From contig NC_039361.1 in NCBI RefSeq assembly GCF_003573695.1, forward strand, positions 101,248,279-101,312,278: DNA of 64,000 bases, in the 5' to 3' direction. The position numbers and the translations under genes were made by a program. Shown one piece after another: positions 1-10,099 of the stretch (position 1 is the stretch's first letter; each line of letters starts with the position of its first letter). The notes under the pieces are model-generated. The model ran no database searches and had not been told where the DNA came from. It saw only the letters and a list, made by a program, of their open reading frames with translations. This DNA comes from Papaver somniferum. Taxonomy: Eukaryota > Streptophyta > Magnoliopsida > Ranunculales > Papaveraceae.

Positions 1-305
1 TTGGCTCTCTTTTTTATCTCGTATCTTTGTTCTCACGCCCTGGTGTTAGCGGTAACGAGGTAGCAATAAAGTGGGCAAGCGTATTCCATCTATGTACTCT
101 AGCGTTTCTCTTTAAATTTGTTTTCTTGTTTTGGGGCAAATCCTATCCATAGGTATGCCTTCCATGAATCTGTAGAATTATTTTTCTTCTCTTCGAATAT
201 CACTTTAGTAGCGTCGGCTACCCATGAATAGTGACTGGTAATCATTATTATGCAAAGTAGGTACGTACGGGTAGGTGACTGATTCCACGAGGAACTAGGC
301 GTTAG

Positions 306-491
306 GGTTTCTCTGAGATCCAAAAGTTGCAGGCCAAGGTGACCAAAGGTCCTTCTGCAGACGTGGTCAAACAACAAGAAGCAGAGGTCGAAAGGTTGTC
401 CAAAGAGTTGGATCTAAAACAGGAGGTCCTCCAAATGACGAAGGACTCCTTCTTCGAGAAGAGAAAAACACCGTTGAATGACTTCCTTTGA
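306..491 (+). CDS. C-terminal coiled-coil exon of an antisense ORF (partial)
   Basis: The plus frame is open from 306 and ends at TGA 489-491. It encodes about 61 residues rich in E, K, Q and L with heptad-like spacing (segments EIQKLQAKV and EVERLSKELDL), which predicts a coiled coil. It is antisense to the minus-strand gypsy element. Large plant Tat-lineage elements often carry an antisense ORF between pol and the 3' LTR, and one such family (Pfam Transposase_28, PF04195) ends in a coiled coil. The similar tail at 27,721-27,972 supports this reading. The upstream exon is not identified; an acceptor AG near 304 or 317 is possible. It could instead be a chance remnant. Confidence 0.4.
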   Translation, partial: GFSEIQKLQAKVTKGPSADVVKQQEAEVERLSKELDLKQEVLQMTKDSFFEKRKTPLNDFL

Positions 492-916
492 ATGCACTTC
501 TGTCTTCTGAAATTCTTTTTTTTTTTTTTTTTGAAAGGCAAATGAAACACCTGGCTTTATGGTTTTGATTTTCTGGATTTTTGGGTTGATAGACAAGTGT
601 TACCTATGAGGGTTTTGGATTATTATTCGGGGTGAACTGTTTTAGGATGATGCCGTTTTTGGTTATGATTGTAAGTGACACAAACATCCCAGGGAAGATA
701 TGGAACCGTGAACGTTGCGTGTCGGTAGATGACATGGGATGAAACATAACATGGCTATCGGGTTTATCATTCCCGTGAAAACTTGAAATAGTAAACCATG
801 TATTTTGTCTAGGCAAGACTTACTCGGTTTTTTGGATCTGCTAACGAAAAATGAGTCAGGTGAAAGTCCGAGTTTTGTGAGAAGCACCACAATTGTGGAA
901 AGTCCCCAGTCGTCCC

Positions 917-1104
917 TGAGTCACTTGATAATCGAGTCGTCAATCCCTGGGCGGATCATTTTTTTTAACCTCTGGGAAATCCCCAGTCGCCCCTTGTCGT
1001 GTCATGACTGGTAATCGGGTCGTCTGGTAACTGAGTCATCGATACCTGAGCGGATCGTATCGGGCCGTCTGGTATCTGAGTCATCGATCCCTGAGCGGAT
1101 CGTT
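917..1104. repeat. About 45-bp tandem repeat, 2-3 copies
   Basis: Two adjacent 45-bp units (1015-1059 and 1060-1104) differ at a few positions and share the block TGAGTCATCGAT followed by CCTGAGCGGATCGT. A more diverged unit lies at about 917-960. They sit just internal to the PBS of the minus-strand element, in its leader or gag 5' region. Confidence 0.65.
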
Positions 1105-1180
1105 TGCCTCTACCGTCCTGACGTCTGGGTTGAAGTATGAGATTGAGGATTGAAAATTGACATTGTAACCGAAAGACCAA

Positions 1181-1199
1181 TCTCCCACTGTGGTCGCCA
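1181..1199 (-). other. Primer-binding site of minus-strand gypsy element
   Basis: On the minus strand this reads TGGCGACCACAGTGGGAG, starting with the TGG expected opposite a tRNA CCA end and two bases from the LTR edge. The same string occurs at 7844-7862 (minus) and 57,201-57,218 (plus), each next to an LTR boundary. The primer tRNA was not identified. Confidence 0.8.
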
Positions 1200-1569
1200 A
1201 TTGTTTGAGGGTGAAAACAGTTTCTGCTGATTTTGGTAATTTCGAGTGTGTGGTGAGAAGAAATTTAAACCCTAAAAAATGTACTGCAAGGGAGTAATTT
1301 AGATTCGAGATATCAATCTGTATAAATCCGGCCTAAACCAAGAAATGGGAGTTCCAGACTTGCTTCGGTCACAAAGTGAAGGAGAAGGGTTGGTTTTGGG
1401 GAGGGAAGCGAAGAAAGTGTTGAGACCAGAATAGTTGATTCTGGAAGAGTAGTTGTTTCATGACTTGTATCAGAAAGCGGGAAGCTAACAGATGGAAAGA
1501 TAGCAAATGTTTTCTGAGTGTTGTATCCTCCTGACCTGAACTTTTCATCCGGTGGAAATAGGTAATTCC

Positions 1570-1577
1570 TATTTATA
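1570..1577 (-). promoter_or_regulatory. TATA box of minus-strand gypsy LTR
   Basis: TATAAATA on the minus strand, 370 bp upstream of the PBS. It is conserved in the partner LTR (8233-8240), and an identical TATAAATA lies at a comparable distance in the plus-strand Tat LTR (56,787-56,794). This fits a U3/R promoter. The start site is inferred only. Confidence 0.6.
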
Positions 1578-2379
1578 CAAGTCGAAGTGAAACGTGCTCT
1601 GGTCTCATTAAGAAATGGAAAACGGGTGAGTAAATGGGAGGAGGTGGTAACCGGTAACGCTTGGAATTGATGTTCCATAAAAGAAAGTGTTTCACCATTA
1701 CTCCCTGTATTTACTAAGCGCCTCATCCTTATGACACTTTCTTATAATGGGCATAGTGTACGCCGCACGCTGTAAACCACCAAACAACCACCCAATGATC
1801 ATCCCCCAGTTTGTGACATGCGTTGATGTCTCGAGTGTTTTCGTGGAAAACATGTAACATGTTGTTGTTGTCTGGAAAGTTGAGCTTGGGAGACTTGCCG
1901 GCTCGGTGGTGACCTTCAACGGTCGAGATTTTGCATCTTAAGAGGAAGGTAGCCGTTGATTATTGCAACCTTTCGTTTGGTAGCTAGTGGCATGAAAGTA
2001 TGATCAGTATGACTTTAATGTGGCACAGTTTAGGTGCGACCAAAATTTAGGGTTTTGGCTTTGTTTAGGCGCGACCAAACTAGGGCCAAAGGTTTCCATG
2101 CGTTAGATGGTAACCTTGGAAGGCTAAGATCTGCATCTTAGATGAAAAGTGGTCGTTGATTGTTGCATGCCTTCATTTTGGTAGCCACATAGGGAAGGAC
2201 GGCATGGTATGGCGCGACAAGGTGATTGGCATGACATTGGCACATGTGGCATGGCATGCCTTGGCACGATTTGGCGTGGCCAAAACTAGGGTTTTGGGCC
2301 AAAGGTTACCATGCGTGGGGATGGTAGGATTTGCATCTAGGATGGAAGGGTGGTCGTTGATCGTCACATCTAGGATGGT

Positions 2380-3090
2380 AGGTTACCTTGGACGGCTAGG
2401 ATTTGCATCTAGGATGGAAGGGTGGCCGTTGATCGTCGCACGCCTTCGTTTTGGTAGCCGCATGGGGAAGGCCGGCATGGTATGGATCGGCAAGGTGGTT
2501 GGCATGCCATTGGAACATGTGGCATGGCATGCCTTGGGACGGTTTGGCATGGCCAAAACTAGGGTTTTGGGACAAAGGTTACAATGCGTTGTTTGGCGAC
2601 CTTGCACGGCTAGGATTTGCATCCAGGATGGAAGGGTGGCCGTTGATCTTCGCACGCCTTCGTTTTGGTAGCCGCATAGGGAAGTCCGACATGGTATGGT
2701 GCGGCAAGGTGGTTGGCATGCCATTGGCACATGTGGCATGGCATGCTTTGGCGCGGCCAAAACTAGGGTTTTGGGCCAAAGGTTACCATGCGTTGTTTGG
2801 CGACCTTGGACGGCTAAGATTTGCATCCAGGATGGAAGGGTGGCCGTTGATTGTCGCACGCCTTCGTTTTGGTAGCCGCATAGGGAAGGCTGGCATGGTA
2901 TGGTGCCGCAAGGTGGTTGGCATGCCATTGGCACATGTGGCATGGCATGCCTTGGCGCGGTTTGGCGTGGCCAAAACTAGGGTTTTGGGCCAAAGGTTAC
3001 CATGCATTTTTTGGCGACCTTGGACGGCTAGGATTTGCATCCAGGATGGAAGGGTGGTCGTTGATCGTCATACGCATTCGTTTTGGTAGC
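2380..3090. repeat. About 214-bp tandem repeat in LTR
   Basis: Three to four copies of a 204-214-bp unit. Each contains ATTTGCATC, a GGAAGGGTGG block, CGCCTTCGTTTTGGTAGCCG and a CCAAAACTAGGGTTTTGGG block. Landmarks fall at about 2401, 2615, 2819 and 3033. The partner LTR carries related units of about 195 bp at 9.26-10.08 kb. Confidence 0.85.
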
Positions 3091-3159
3091 CGCAGGGGCA
3101 AGGCCGGCATGGTGGGGCCAAGGCCAATAGCGTGGATGGCTTGGCATAGTGGGGCCAAG

Positions 3160-3430
3160 GGTTTGGTATGGACGACTTGGCATGGTGGGGCCAAGGCAAG
3201 ATGCGGTTGGCTTGGCATGACGGGGCCAAGTTTTTGGCATGCCATTGGCGCATGGTGCAGCTAGCATGGTTGGGGCCAAGGCAAGGCGCGGTTGGATTGG
3301 CATGGTGGGGCCAAGGGTTTGGCATGCCATTGGCGCATGGTGCGGCTAGCATGGTTGGGTCCAAGGCAAGGTGCGGTTGGCTTTCCATGGTGGGGCCAAG
3401 GATTTGGCATGCCATTGGCGCATGGTGAGG
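3160..3430. repeat. 85-bp tandem repeat in LTR
   Basis: Three copies with the landmark GCCATTGGCGCATGGTG at 3241, 3326 and 3411, which gives an exact 85-bp period. Units are built from GGGGCCAAGG and GGCATGCCATTGG modules shared with the neighbouring 69-bp repeat, so the families are likely related. Confidence 0.85.
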
Positions 3431-3690
3431 CTAGCATGGTTGGCATGCCTTGGCGCAGAGATGTGGATGGAGTGGTGCGGATGGCATGGTTGGCATGCCT
3501 TGGCGTGGAGATGTGGCTGGCATGGTTTGCCATTGGAACAGTGGTGCAGATGGCATGGTTTTCCATTGGCAAAGTGGTTCGGCTGGCATGGTTGGCATGC
3601 CTTGGCGCGGAGATGTGGCTGGCATGGTTTTCCATTGGCACAGTGGTCAGGCTGGCATGGTTGGCATGCCTTGGCGCGGTAGCATGAGAA
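3430..3690. repeat. Short array of the 69-bp minisatellite
   Basis: About 3-4 imperfect units of the GGCATGGTTGGCATGCCTTGGC family, with the same modules as the large array at 10.1-11.7 kb but far fewer copies. This difference explains much of the length gap between the two LTRs. Confidence 0.8.
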
Positions 3691-4006
3691 TTATGGTTTG
3701 GCATGGATGATGTTGGTCAATGTTAAGGGTTCTGCCGTGGAATATGACACATAAAAAAAAGGTACCCTGGTAATTCTTACGTGGGCATGCTGATCGATTC
3801 AATAAATGTGATAATGGTCATAGTAACGTCATGTCAGTTGTACGGTTTTACGATTTTAACCTTAAGCTAAAAACCACCATCAAAAGGTGCGTGTTCAGAC
3901 CTTCTTGGCTTCGGTGAACCTGGAGGAGGAATGGGAAGGTGACGAAGCATTCTAGTGCATTGAGAGTCTTCAGTGCAACAAAACTTATTCGCGGCCCAGT
4001 GCTAGG

Positions 4007-4384
4007 GTGGAACGGTTCGCTTCTCGGTTGAAACGACGGAATACTGAGTTTGTGAAACTTTTAGGGGAAAGCCAACGTAACTTCCCTGTCCAAGACGGCG
4101 TCATAATCCTCAATTCTGATGCGGATGAATCGGGAAATCCTCCTCGAAAGGTCGCTGAGAAGACTTTTGAGGAAAACGACGCTGCGTTTGATGAAATAGA
4201 AACAACTTTCAGAGTAGATGCCGAAACTGTTGTTGGTGACATTGGGGGAGTCATGGTGGCATATGATGGGTCGGTTGTTGAAGCAGATGTCGGGAAGGAG
4301 ACGGATGTTGTTGCTGCCGAGACGGCTTCCGGGTGGGATGTGAAGGTTGCTACTGCTGATGCGGCTTTCATATGGAATCTTTGA
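4007..4384 (+). CDS. Antisense ORF remnant, product unknown
   Basis: A 125-codon plus-strand frame lies antisense to the minus-strand gypsy element, between its gag/protease remnant and its 3'-side LTR. This is the position where Tat-lineage elements carry antisense ORFs. The product starts with a basic stretch (RLKRRNTEF) and continues acidic (DADE, EENDAAFDEIE), with no recognised domain. I would call it element-encoded rather than a host gene. The start codon is arbitrary because the frame may continue from an upstream exon around 3900-4006. Confidence 0.4.
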   Translation: MERFASRLKRRNTEFVKLLGESQRNFPVQDGVIILNSDADESGNPPRKVAEKTFEENDAAFDEIETTFRVDAETVVGDIGGVMVAYDGSVVEADVGKETDVVAAETASGWDVKVATADAAFIWNL

Positions 4385-5126
4385 TGCCCGAGAGATTGTT
4401 GGGGAAAGTGCTTGAAAGATCTCTGACCGAGGCGTTGGCGACTCGCGCATCAGCTTTCGATGACTAGGTTCTCCTTTTTATTGTTTCTATTTGTTGCGTA
4501 GTCGTCCCGATGCTTTGTAGAGTCATCTTTACCTTCTTTGTATTCGTGGCGAAGTTAGGGTTTCGCAAATTAGCATCCCGCTTGCGGTTTCTCATCTTTG
4601 AATAAAACTTCTTATTTGAAGGACCCAAATCTTCCATTAGAATAGATTGTTCGAATTTCCAAGTCCTTACATTATTCCCTTCATAGATTTGAATAATTGA
4701 ATAAGGTATTTCTGACACGGTTTCGGCTTTTCTGGTTGTGATCTGATGGTTAATGGTTTCTCGATGAGTTGGGATTTATTTGGTATTTTTTTTTTGAGAA
4801 TCGGAAGACTCATTTGGAAGGAAAGGAATGCTTTAAATAAAAAATGAAACCCTAATGAAGAATGCAAGCGGTGATTCATCTCGGGGGATACAAATATTTA
4901 GTGGAAAGAGAAGTTGCTGAAGAAAATACTAAGGAAGAGTGATGTAAGAGAAAGTAGTACAGCGTTTTAGGCATTGAAAGGCTTGAGCCATCGCGAGTGA
5001 ACTATCACGCCCTCCAGCTTGTCTGCATTGATGAGCTTGCAATAACCACAAGAAGGACGTCTGCCACTAGATACGACTCGTCTTCTTTTTCTTCGGGTAA
5101 ATCGGTTCGAACAGCTATTTTAACCG
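4385..5126. other. Internal gypsy sequence without recognised coding content
   Basis: This stretch should carry RT, RNase H and integrase if the element were autonomous. I see no RT motifs, no integrase DDE signature and no long frame on either strand. The block appears deleted or replaced. Confidence 0.5.
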
Positions 5127-5783
5127 TCATCTTTCCGGCTTGAAACGAGGTCGCTTTGACCACCACATCTCCGATTTGAAACGAGTTCGGGTGTGGTGTA
5201 ATCGCTTGAATCTGGGTCTCAAGTCAGTTTCGAACGTAGCTTCCAAATTCTTGGCAAAGCGCTTGAATGGCCCAGCGCCCCACTCACATCTCTTGACAGT
5301 GTCAGTGCCGGTAATCGTACTGAGTTCCCATGACGGGATAAGATAATAAATGACTGGTTGTAGAGAAGATCGGTCGACCAGACTTACTTGCGTTTGGAAC
5401 CTATGAGTTAGCGCCAACGGGCTTCCTCCGGGTGACCGAGTTCCGTTGGTAAGTCGTTGATACGGCAGCAGGTTGGACGGTTTTTTGGAGATTCTTTTGG
5501 GTGTCGACATAGGCAGAGGGGATGTTCCCAGTTTCTCTTTGTTGTCGAGTACCCACGAGCACCCCAAGATCATGTCGTAACTTAGTTCTTTGAAAATGTG
5601 GAACTTGCTATTCGTTATAGCGTCTCCCACCTTGATCTCGAGATTAACGTAGTCGTACGCGTTCAAGGCTTCCCCTTCCGGGTTCTTGATTACGGTCGGG
5701 GAATGGGTAGCCTCTTGCTTCAAAATTCCCACAGCTTTCAGAGGTTTGAAGGTAACGATGTTGAAGTCAGAGGCCGCGTCCAT
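5127..5783 (-). pseudogene. Gypsy aspartic-protease region (degenerate)
   Basis: A 218-codon minus frame. Residues about 40-80 contain the YDYVNLEIKVGD and YDMILGCSWVLDN segments that correspond to the beta strands and the ILG flap-side motif of retropepsins in Tat/Athila polyproteins. The catalytic DTG/DSG motif that should precede it is not readable upstream; that stretch (about 5780-5825) is frame-disrupted. The frame differs from that of the upstream gag segments, which marks a frameshift. The C-terminal part has no match I recognise. Non-functional. Confidence 0.6.
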
Positions 5784-5824
5784 TAGTGTGTTGCTGAATT
5801 CAATGCTTCTTAAATAGGACGTGG

Positions 5825-6514
5825 TCAGCAGTCCCTAGTTGTGTTTTTCAGTACCGCTTCCTGAGAGAGCTTGGGCTCTTGGCGCGGCTTCCGTAATAGG
5901 AAAAAGTCGTTTTCCGACACGACACGATTGAGATCCGTGAAGATATCTTGACGATGCGCCTTGGAAAGGTAGAGAATTTCGTATATATGCTGCATCATGG
6001 ATTGTACAATCTCATGCACGGAGTCCCCAGAGACCCCGCAATTCCTCACCGGAAATGGATCTCTATGCACTCCCTCGTTCCCCAGCTGAATTTATCCCGC
6101 TTCTACCTTTTCCTTGAAAATATGCTTCAGTCTATTGCAATCACTGGTTAGGTGATGAACAAATCTGTGATAGTGGAAGTATTTGTGGTTTGCCATCTCG
6201 GCCTCGGTCGGTGGGCGTCTGGGAGATGGTAGTCTGATAACATCATCTTGAATCCATGCCTCTAAGAGTTTGATCACCTCTTAGATGGGAAATGGAAAAT
6301 CCAAAACATTTCCTTCAGCTTCGTGATCAGGCACGGGAGCTTTAGCGGCGGCCCTTCGTAGCGGAGCCGCTCGTCGTGCGGGTGCCGCGCGTTTGGTCTG
6401 TTGGACCACAGCTAGGGTCTTTCTTTTTCCTCCCTCGTCTACTACGCTCACAGAGGAGGGACCGGCGTTGTACTTCTTGTTAGCGAGATGTCTACTCCCG
6501 CGAGTTTCGCGCAC
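5825..6514 (-). pseudogene. Gypsy gag C-terminal part with degenerate zinc knuckle
   Basis: Three consecutive open stretches (6514-6281, 6277-6092, 6070-5825) lie in one frame, the same as the capsid segment upstream, and are separated by single stop codons. The middle stretch carries HYHRFVHHLTSDCNRLKHIF, a degenerate form of the C-x2-H-x4-H-x4-C knuckle of plant Tat gag; the first Cys is replaced. The 5' stretch is basic and alanine-rich (RRAAPLRRAAAK). The last one resembles the spacer before protease seen at 57.6 kb in the plus-strand element. Dead copy of gag. Confidence 0.6.
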
Positions 6515-6631
6515 GTCTTCGGCTCGGGTTGGTCTAGCTCTTTTTAATAATGTTGGTGCTGTCTTGGCTGATCGCTTGGAAGCTTCATGGAGTTCAAAGA
6601 ATGACTAGAAACGTAGGTTCTCTAGCAAGGC

Positions 6632-7486
6632 TCAGTAAATGAGAGCCATACCGTTGATGCAGGAATTCACCAACTGCTGCTCGGTCACATTTGGGTCATA
6701 ACAGTCTAGTGCTTGAACCCTGAATCTCTTGACAAAATCATTTGGATGTTCGTTGTCTCGTTGGTACATCCTTCCTAGGTCCGAGAAGGTAACTTGCTTA
6801 GACACGAAGAAGTACTTCTTGTAAAATTCAGTAACCATGTCACCCCAGTTGGGGATGCTGTTTGGCGTGATGTTGTTGTACCACGTGTATGATCTTCCGG
6901 TAAGCGATTTGTACAACTCCCTCAGACGAAGAACGTGATTGTATTCATGTTCGTCTAGGGACTCCATGAATCGAGATATATGCTCACATGCATTTCCGGT
7001 GTCGTCGTACAGAGTGAATTGAGGAGAGGAGTACCCTCTTGGAAGAGGAATTCTTTGTATTTCAGGTGGGTAAGGGGGTTGGTGCTGATGCATGTCTATT
7101 TCATCACTTTTGATTCGGTTTCGAAGAAGTTGCTCCAAATCCTCTCGTGTGACAAAATTGGACGGATGATTTTTTAATGGGGTTCTGGCACGAATCTCTT
7201 CTTCCGCGGAGATGCACTCTTCTGAGGTGCCGGCTCCAGGGGTGTTGGAGGCGTTTCCCGTCGGTTCTGGATGGCGTGACTCCTGCGGTAGCCGTTCTGT
7301 TAGGGCTTTGAGAAAGACGAGTACTTCTTTTTGAGTCGAGACCATGTCCGTCTGGGCTCTAGCAAGAACCTCCTGTCGTTCCATCAAATCAGCGATGGTG
7401 ATATAGGGTCGTCTCCCTCTGGCTCCTAAGGTTTCTCGTCCCTTTGGTGGGGTAACTGGAGTCCTAGTGGCGATTGGAGGTGCCAT
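6632..7486 (-). CDS. Gypsy gag capsid domain (Retrotrans_gag type)
   Basis: A 284-codon open frame on the minus strand. Residues 30-65 are helical (DLMERQEVLARAQTDM), and residues about 160-284 match the plant retrotransposon gag/capsid fold (PF03732): FTLYDDTGNACEHISRFMES, then LYKSLTGRSYTWYNNI with the W-Y signature, NWGDMVTEFYKKYF, and DFVKRFRVQALDCYDPN. Capsid would form the virus-like particle. It ends at a stop at 6632, but the frame resumes downstream. The N-terminal piece of gag lies at 7519-7779 in another frame. This capsid is the part that the plus-strand Tat element at 57 kb lacks. Confidence 0.85.
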   Translation of the reverse strand: MAPPIATRTPVTPPKGRETLGARGRRPYITIADLMERQEVLARAQTDMVSTQKEVLVFLKALTERLPQESRHPEPTGNASNTPGAGTSEECISAEEEIRARTPLKNHPSNFVTREDLEQLLRNRIKSDEIDMHQHQPPYPPEIQRIPLPRGYSSPQFTLYDDTGNACEHISRFMESLDEHEYNHVLRLRELYKSLTGRSYTWYNNITPNSIPNWGDMVTEFYKKYFFVSKQVTFSDLGRMYQRDNEHPNDFVKRFRVQALDCYDPNVTEQQLVNSCINGMALIY

Positions 7487-7500
7487 GCTTTACGAAGCAT

Positions 7501-7700
7501 TAGGGGTGGTAGCGGTAACTATGTCCCTGGTGACTGGCAGTGTAACGCCTGATAAGCATTTTCGGTGCTGTCAGGATTACCAGGTTGCGCAGAAACATTA
7601 GAGGCGGGAGCGGCTCTGGCCCTGGTGATTGGTAGTGTAATACCTGAAGGAGTGCTTTCAGTGATGCTGGGATCAGTAGGTGGTGTAGTGATGCCGCTGG
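7501..7700. repeat. About 105-bp partial tandem duplication in gag 5' region
   Basis: Two related copies share CCTGGTGAYTGGYAGTGTAAYRCCTGA and the following GTGCTKTCAG block, at about 7528 and 7632. The duplication lies between the gag N-terminal piece and the capsid frame and may have caused the frameshift between them. Confidence 0.65.
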
Positions 7701-7779
7701 AAGTAGCGTTAACACCAGGGACAGATTTCGCGTTAGTGTTCTCGGGGCTTGCAGCTGATCCGGATCTGAGTTCCACCAT
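7519..7779 (-). pseudogene. Gypsy gag N-terminus
   Basis: A minus frame starting MVELRSGS, 65 bp downstream of the PBS in element orientation. The plus-strand Tat element starts its gag with MVGLRSNS at the same distance from its PBS (57,255), which supports the start. About 86 codons, rich in S, T, P and G, then a frameshift before the capsid segment. No domain is visible in this linker-like part. Confidence 0.6.
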
Positions 7780-7843
7780 GTTGAAGTTGAAATTGAAAGG
7801 TGATACTGGAAATTGGAAATCGATATTGTAACCGAGAGATTAA

Positions 7844-7862
7844 TCTCCCACTGTGGTCGCCA
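7844..7862 (-). other. Primer-binding site of gag-bearing gypsy copy
   Basis: Minus-strand TGGCGACCACAGTGGGAG, separated by two bases from the LTR that starts at 7865. Identical to the PBS at 1181-1199 and to that of the plus-strand element at 57,201. Confidence 0.85.
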
Positions 7863-8232
7863 ATTGTTTGAGGGAGAAAACAGTTTATGCTGGTTTTGGT
7901 AATTTCGTGTGTTGTGGGTGAGAAACGATCCTAAACCCTAAACAATGTACTGCAATGGAGTACTTTAGATTCGAGAGATCAATCTGTACAAATCCGGCCT
8001 AAACCTAGAAATGGACGTTCCAGAATTGCTTCGGTCACAAAGTGAAGGAGAAGGGTTGGTTTTGGGGAAGGAAGCGAAGAGAGTGTTGAGACCAGAATAG
8101 TTGATTCTGGAAGAGTTGTTGTTTGACTTGTATCAGAAAGTGAAAGCTAACATATGGGGAAGCTAACAAGTGATTTCTGAGTGTTGTATGCTCCCGACCA
8201 AAACTTGTCGTTTGGTGGAAATAGGTAAGACC

Positions 8233-8240
8233 TATTTATA
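8233..8240 (-). promoter_or_regulatory. TATA box of gypsy 5' LTR
   Basis: Minus-strand TATAAATA at the same distance from the PBS as in the other LTR copy. It would drive the gag-bearing internal region leftwards. Position conserved; activity unknown. Confidence 0.6.
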
Positions 8241-8937
8241 CAAGTCCAAGTGAAACGTACTCTGGTCTCGTAAGAAATATAAACAGATGAGTAAATGGGA
8301 GGAGGTGGTAACCGGTAACTCCTAGAATTGATGTTCCATAATGAAGGAAAGCGTTTCACCATTACTCCTTGCATTTACTAACTGCCCCATTCTTATGACA
8401 CTGTCTTGTAACGGGCGTAGTGTACGCCGCACGCTGTAAAATGCCAAACCAATACCCTAATAAGAATCCCCCAGTTTGTGACATGCGTTGATGTCTCGAG
8501 TGTTTTCGTGGAAAACACGTATCATGTTGTTGTTGTTTGGAAAGTTGAGCTTGGGAGACTTGCCGACTCGGTGGTGACCCTCGACGGTCGAGATTTTGCA
8601 TCTTGAAAGGAAGGGTAGTCGTTGATTATTGCAACCCTTCGTTTGGTAGCCAGCAGCATGAAAGCATGGCCGGAACGGCTTTGACATGGTTAGGCGAGGC
8701 CAAGCTAGGATTTTGGCACAGTTTAGGCGCGGCCAAGAATCAGGGTTTTGGCATAGTTTGGGCGCGGCCAAAATTAGGGCTTGGCGTTGGGCCAAAGGTT
8801 TCCACGCGTTAGCTGGTGACCTTGGACGGCTAAGATCTGCATATTAGATGGAAGGGTGGTCGTTGGTTGTTGCAACCCTTTGTTTTGGCAGCCAACGGTT
8901 GTGAAGGAAAGGCTGGCATGATTTTGGCATAGCGGTG

Positions 8938-9260
8938 CAGCTGGCATGGTTGGCATGCCTTGGCGCGGAGATTTGGCTGGAACGGCATGCCACGGTCACA
9001 TACAACATGATTGGCATTCCTTGGCGCGAAAATGTGGCACGGTATGCCATTGGCACATGCGGCATGGTTGACATGCCTTGGCGCGGGAAGGTTGCACGGC
9101 ATGCCATTGGCACATGCGGCATGGTTGTCATGCCTTGGCGTGGAGATTTGGCTGGCACGGCATGCCATTGGCACATGCGGCATGGTTTGCAGCCTTGGCG
9201 CGGAAAGGTTGCATGGCATGTCATTGGCACATGTGGCGCGGATAGCATGGTTGGCATGCC
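8938..9260. repeat. Diverged 69-bp minisatellite block
   Basis: Four to five imperfect units of about 66-72 bp sharing GGCATGCCTTGGCG and GGCATGCCATTGGCACATG modules. Related to the main array at 10.1-11.7 kb but more diverged. Confidence 0.75.
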
Positions 9261-10080
9261 TTGGGTGGCGAACTTGGACGATTGAGATCTGTATATCAGG
9301 TGGAAGGGTGGTCGTTGATTATCACAACCCCTCGTTTTGGAAGCCAGCGTCATGTGTTAGGTGCGGCCAAAACTAGGGCTTTGGCATAGTTTGGGCGCAG
9401 CCAAAATTAGGTCTTGGATTTTGGGCCAAAGGTTAGCTGGCGACCTTGGACGATTAAGATCTGCATCTCAGGTGGAAGGGTGACCATTGATTATCGCAAC
9501 CCTTAGTTTTGGCAGCCAGCGTCATGTGTTAGGCGCGACCAAGCTAGGCATAGTTTAGGCGCGGCCAAAACTAGGGTTTTGGCATAGTTTGGGCGCGACC
9601 AAAATTAGGGCTTCGCGTTTGGGCCAAAGGTTAGATGGCGACCTTGGACGATTAAGATCTACATCCTAGGTGGAAGGTTGGCTGTTGATTATCGCAACCC
9701 TTCTTTTTGGAAGCCAGTGTCATGTGTTAGGCGCGTCCAAGCAAGGTAGGCGCGGCCAAAACTTGGGTTTCGGCATAGTTTGGGCGCGGCCAAAATTAGG
9801 GCTTGGCGTTTGGGCCAAAGGTTATATGGAGACCATGGATGGTTAAGATCTGCATCCCAGGTGGAAGGGTGGCCGTTGATTATCGCAATCATTCGTTTTG
9901 GCATCCAGCGTAGTGCATGGCTTTGGCATGTGTTAGGCGCGGCCAAAACTAGGGTTTTGGCATAGTTTAGGCGCAGCCAAAATTAGGGCTTGGCGTTTGG
10001 GCCGAGGGTTACCACGCGTTAGCTGACAACTTTGGACGGATAAGATCTGCATCTAAGATGGAAGGGTGGTCGTTGATTGT
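9260..10080. repeat. About 195-bp tandem repeat in LTR
   Basis: Four or more units with the landmark GACCTTGGACG (or a variant) near 9442, 9639, 9831 and 10025, i.e. periods of 192-197 bp. Each holds an AAGATCTGCATC block, GGAAGGGTGG, CGTTTTGG and one or two GGCGCGGCCAAAACTAGGG blocks. Related to the 214-bp units at 2.4-3.1 kb. Confidence 0.85.
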
Positions 10081-10099
10081 TGCATCCCTTCGTTTTGGC

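Larger units (their letters stand above)
1..1180 (-). mobile_element. Internal remnant of an upstream Tat-type gypsy copy
   Basis: This stretch lies on the internal side of the primer-binding site at 1181-1199, so it belongs to a minus-strand gypsy copy extending past the left window edge. The bases next to the PBS match those next to the second PBS at 7844-7862. No gag capsid, RT or integrase is readable on the minus strand. What can be seen is an antisense coiled-coil exon (306-491), a T17 run at 516-532 and a 45-bp repeat near 917-1104. The rest holds nothing I recognise. The internal region appears heavily deleted compared with the neighbouring copy. Confidence 0.6.
1202..3889 (-). mobile_element. 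LTR of Tat-lineage gypsy element (shorter copy)
   Basis: This region aligns end to end with 7865-11899. Both start TGTTTGAGGG next to the PBS and both end ...AAAACCACCA. It is about 2.7 kb against 4.0 kb for its partner, and most of the difference is tandem-repeat copy number. On the minus strand it contains a TATA box (1570-1577) followed by the R/U5-like stretch. Because internal sequence lies on both sides, it is a shared middle LTR of a tandem LTR-internal-LTR-internal arrangement rather than a free end. The right edge is set by where the two copies diverge (about 3891). Confidence 0.8.

Noticed and set aside
2156..3704. Overlapping Trp/His/Gly-rich and Pro/His/Cys-rich frames
   Set aside because: By-products of the 214-, 85- and 69-bp repeats in the LTR; frames on both strands mirror each other.
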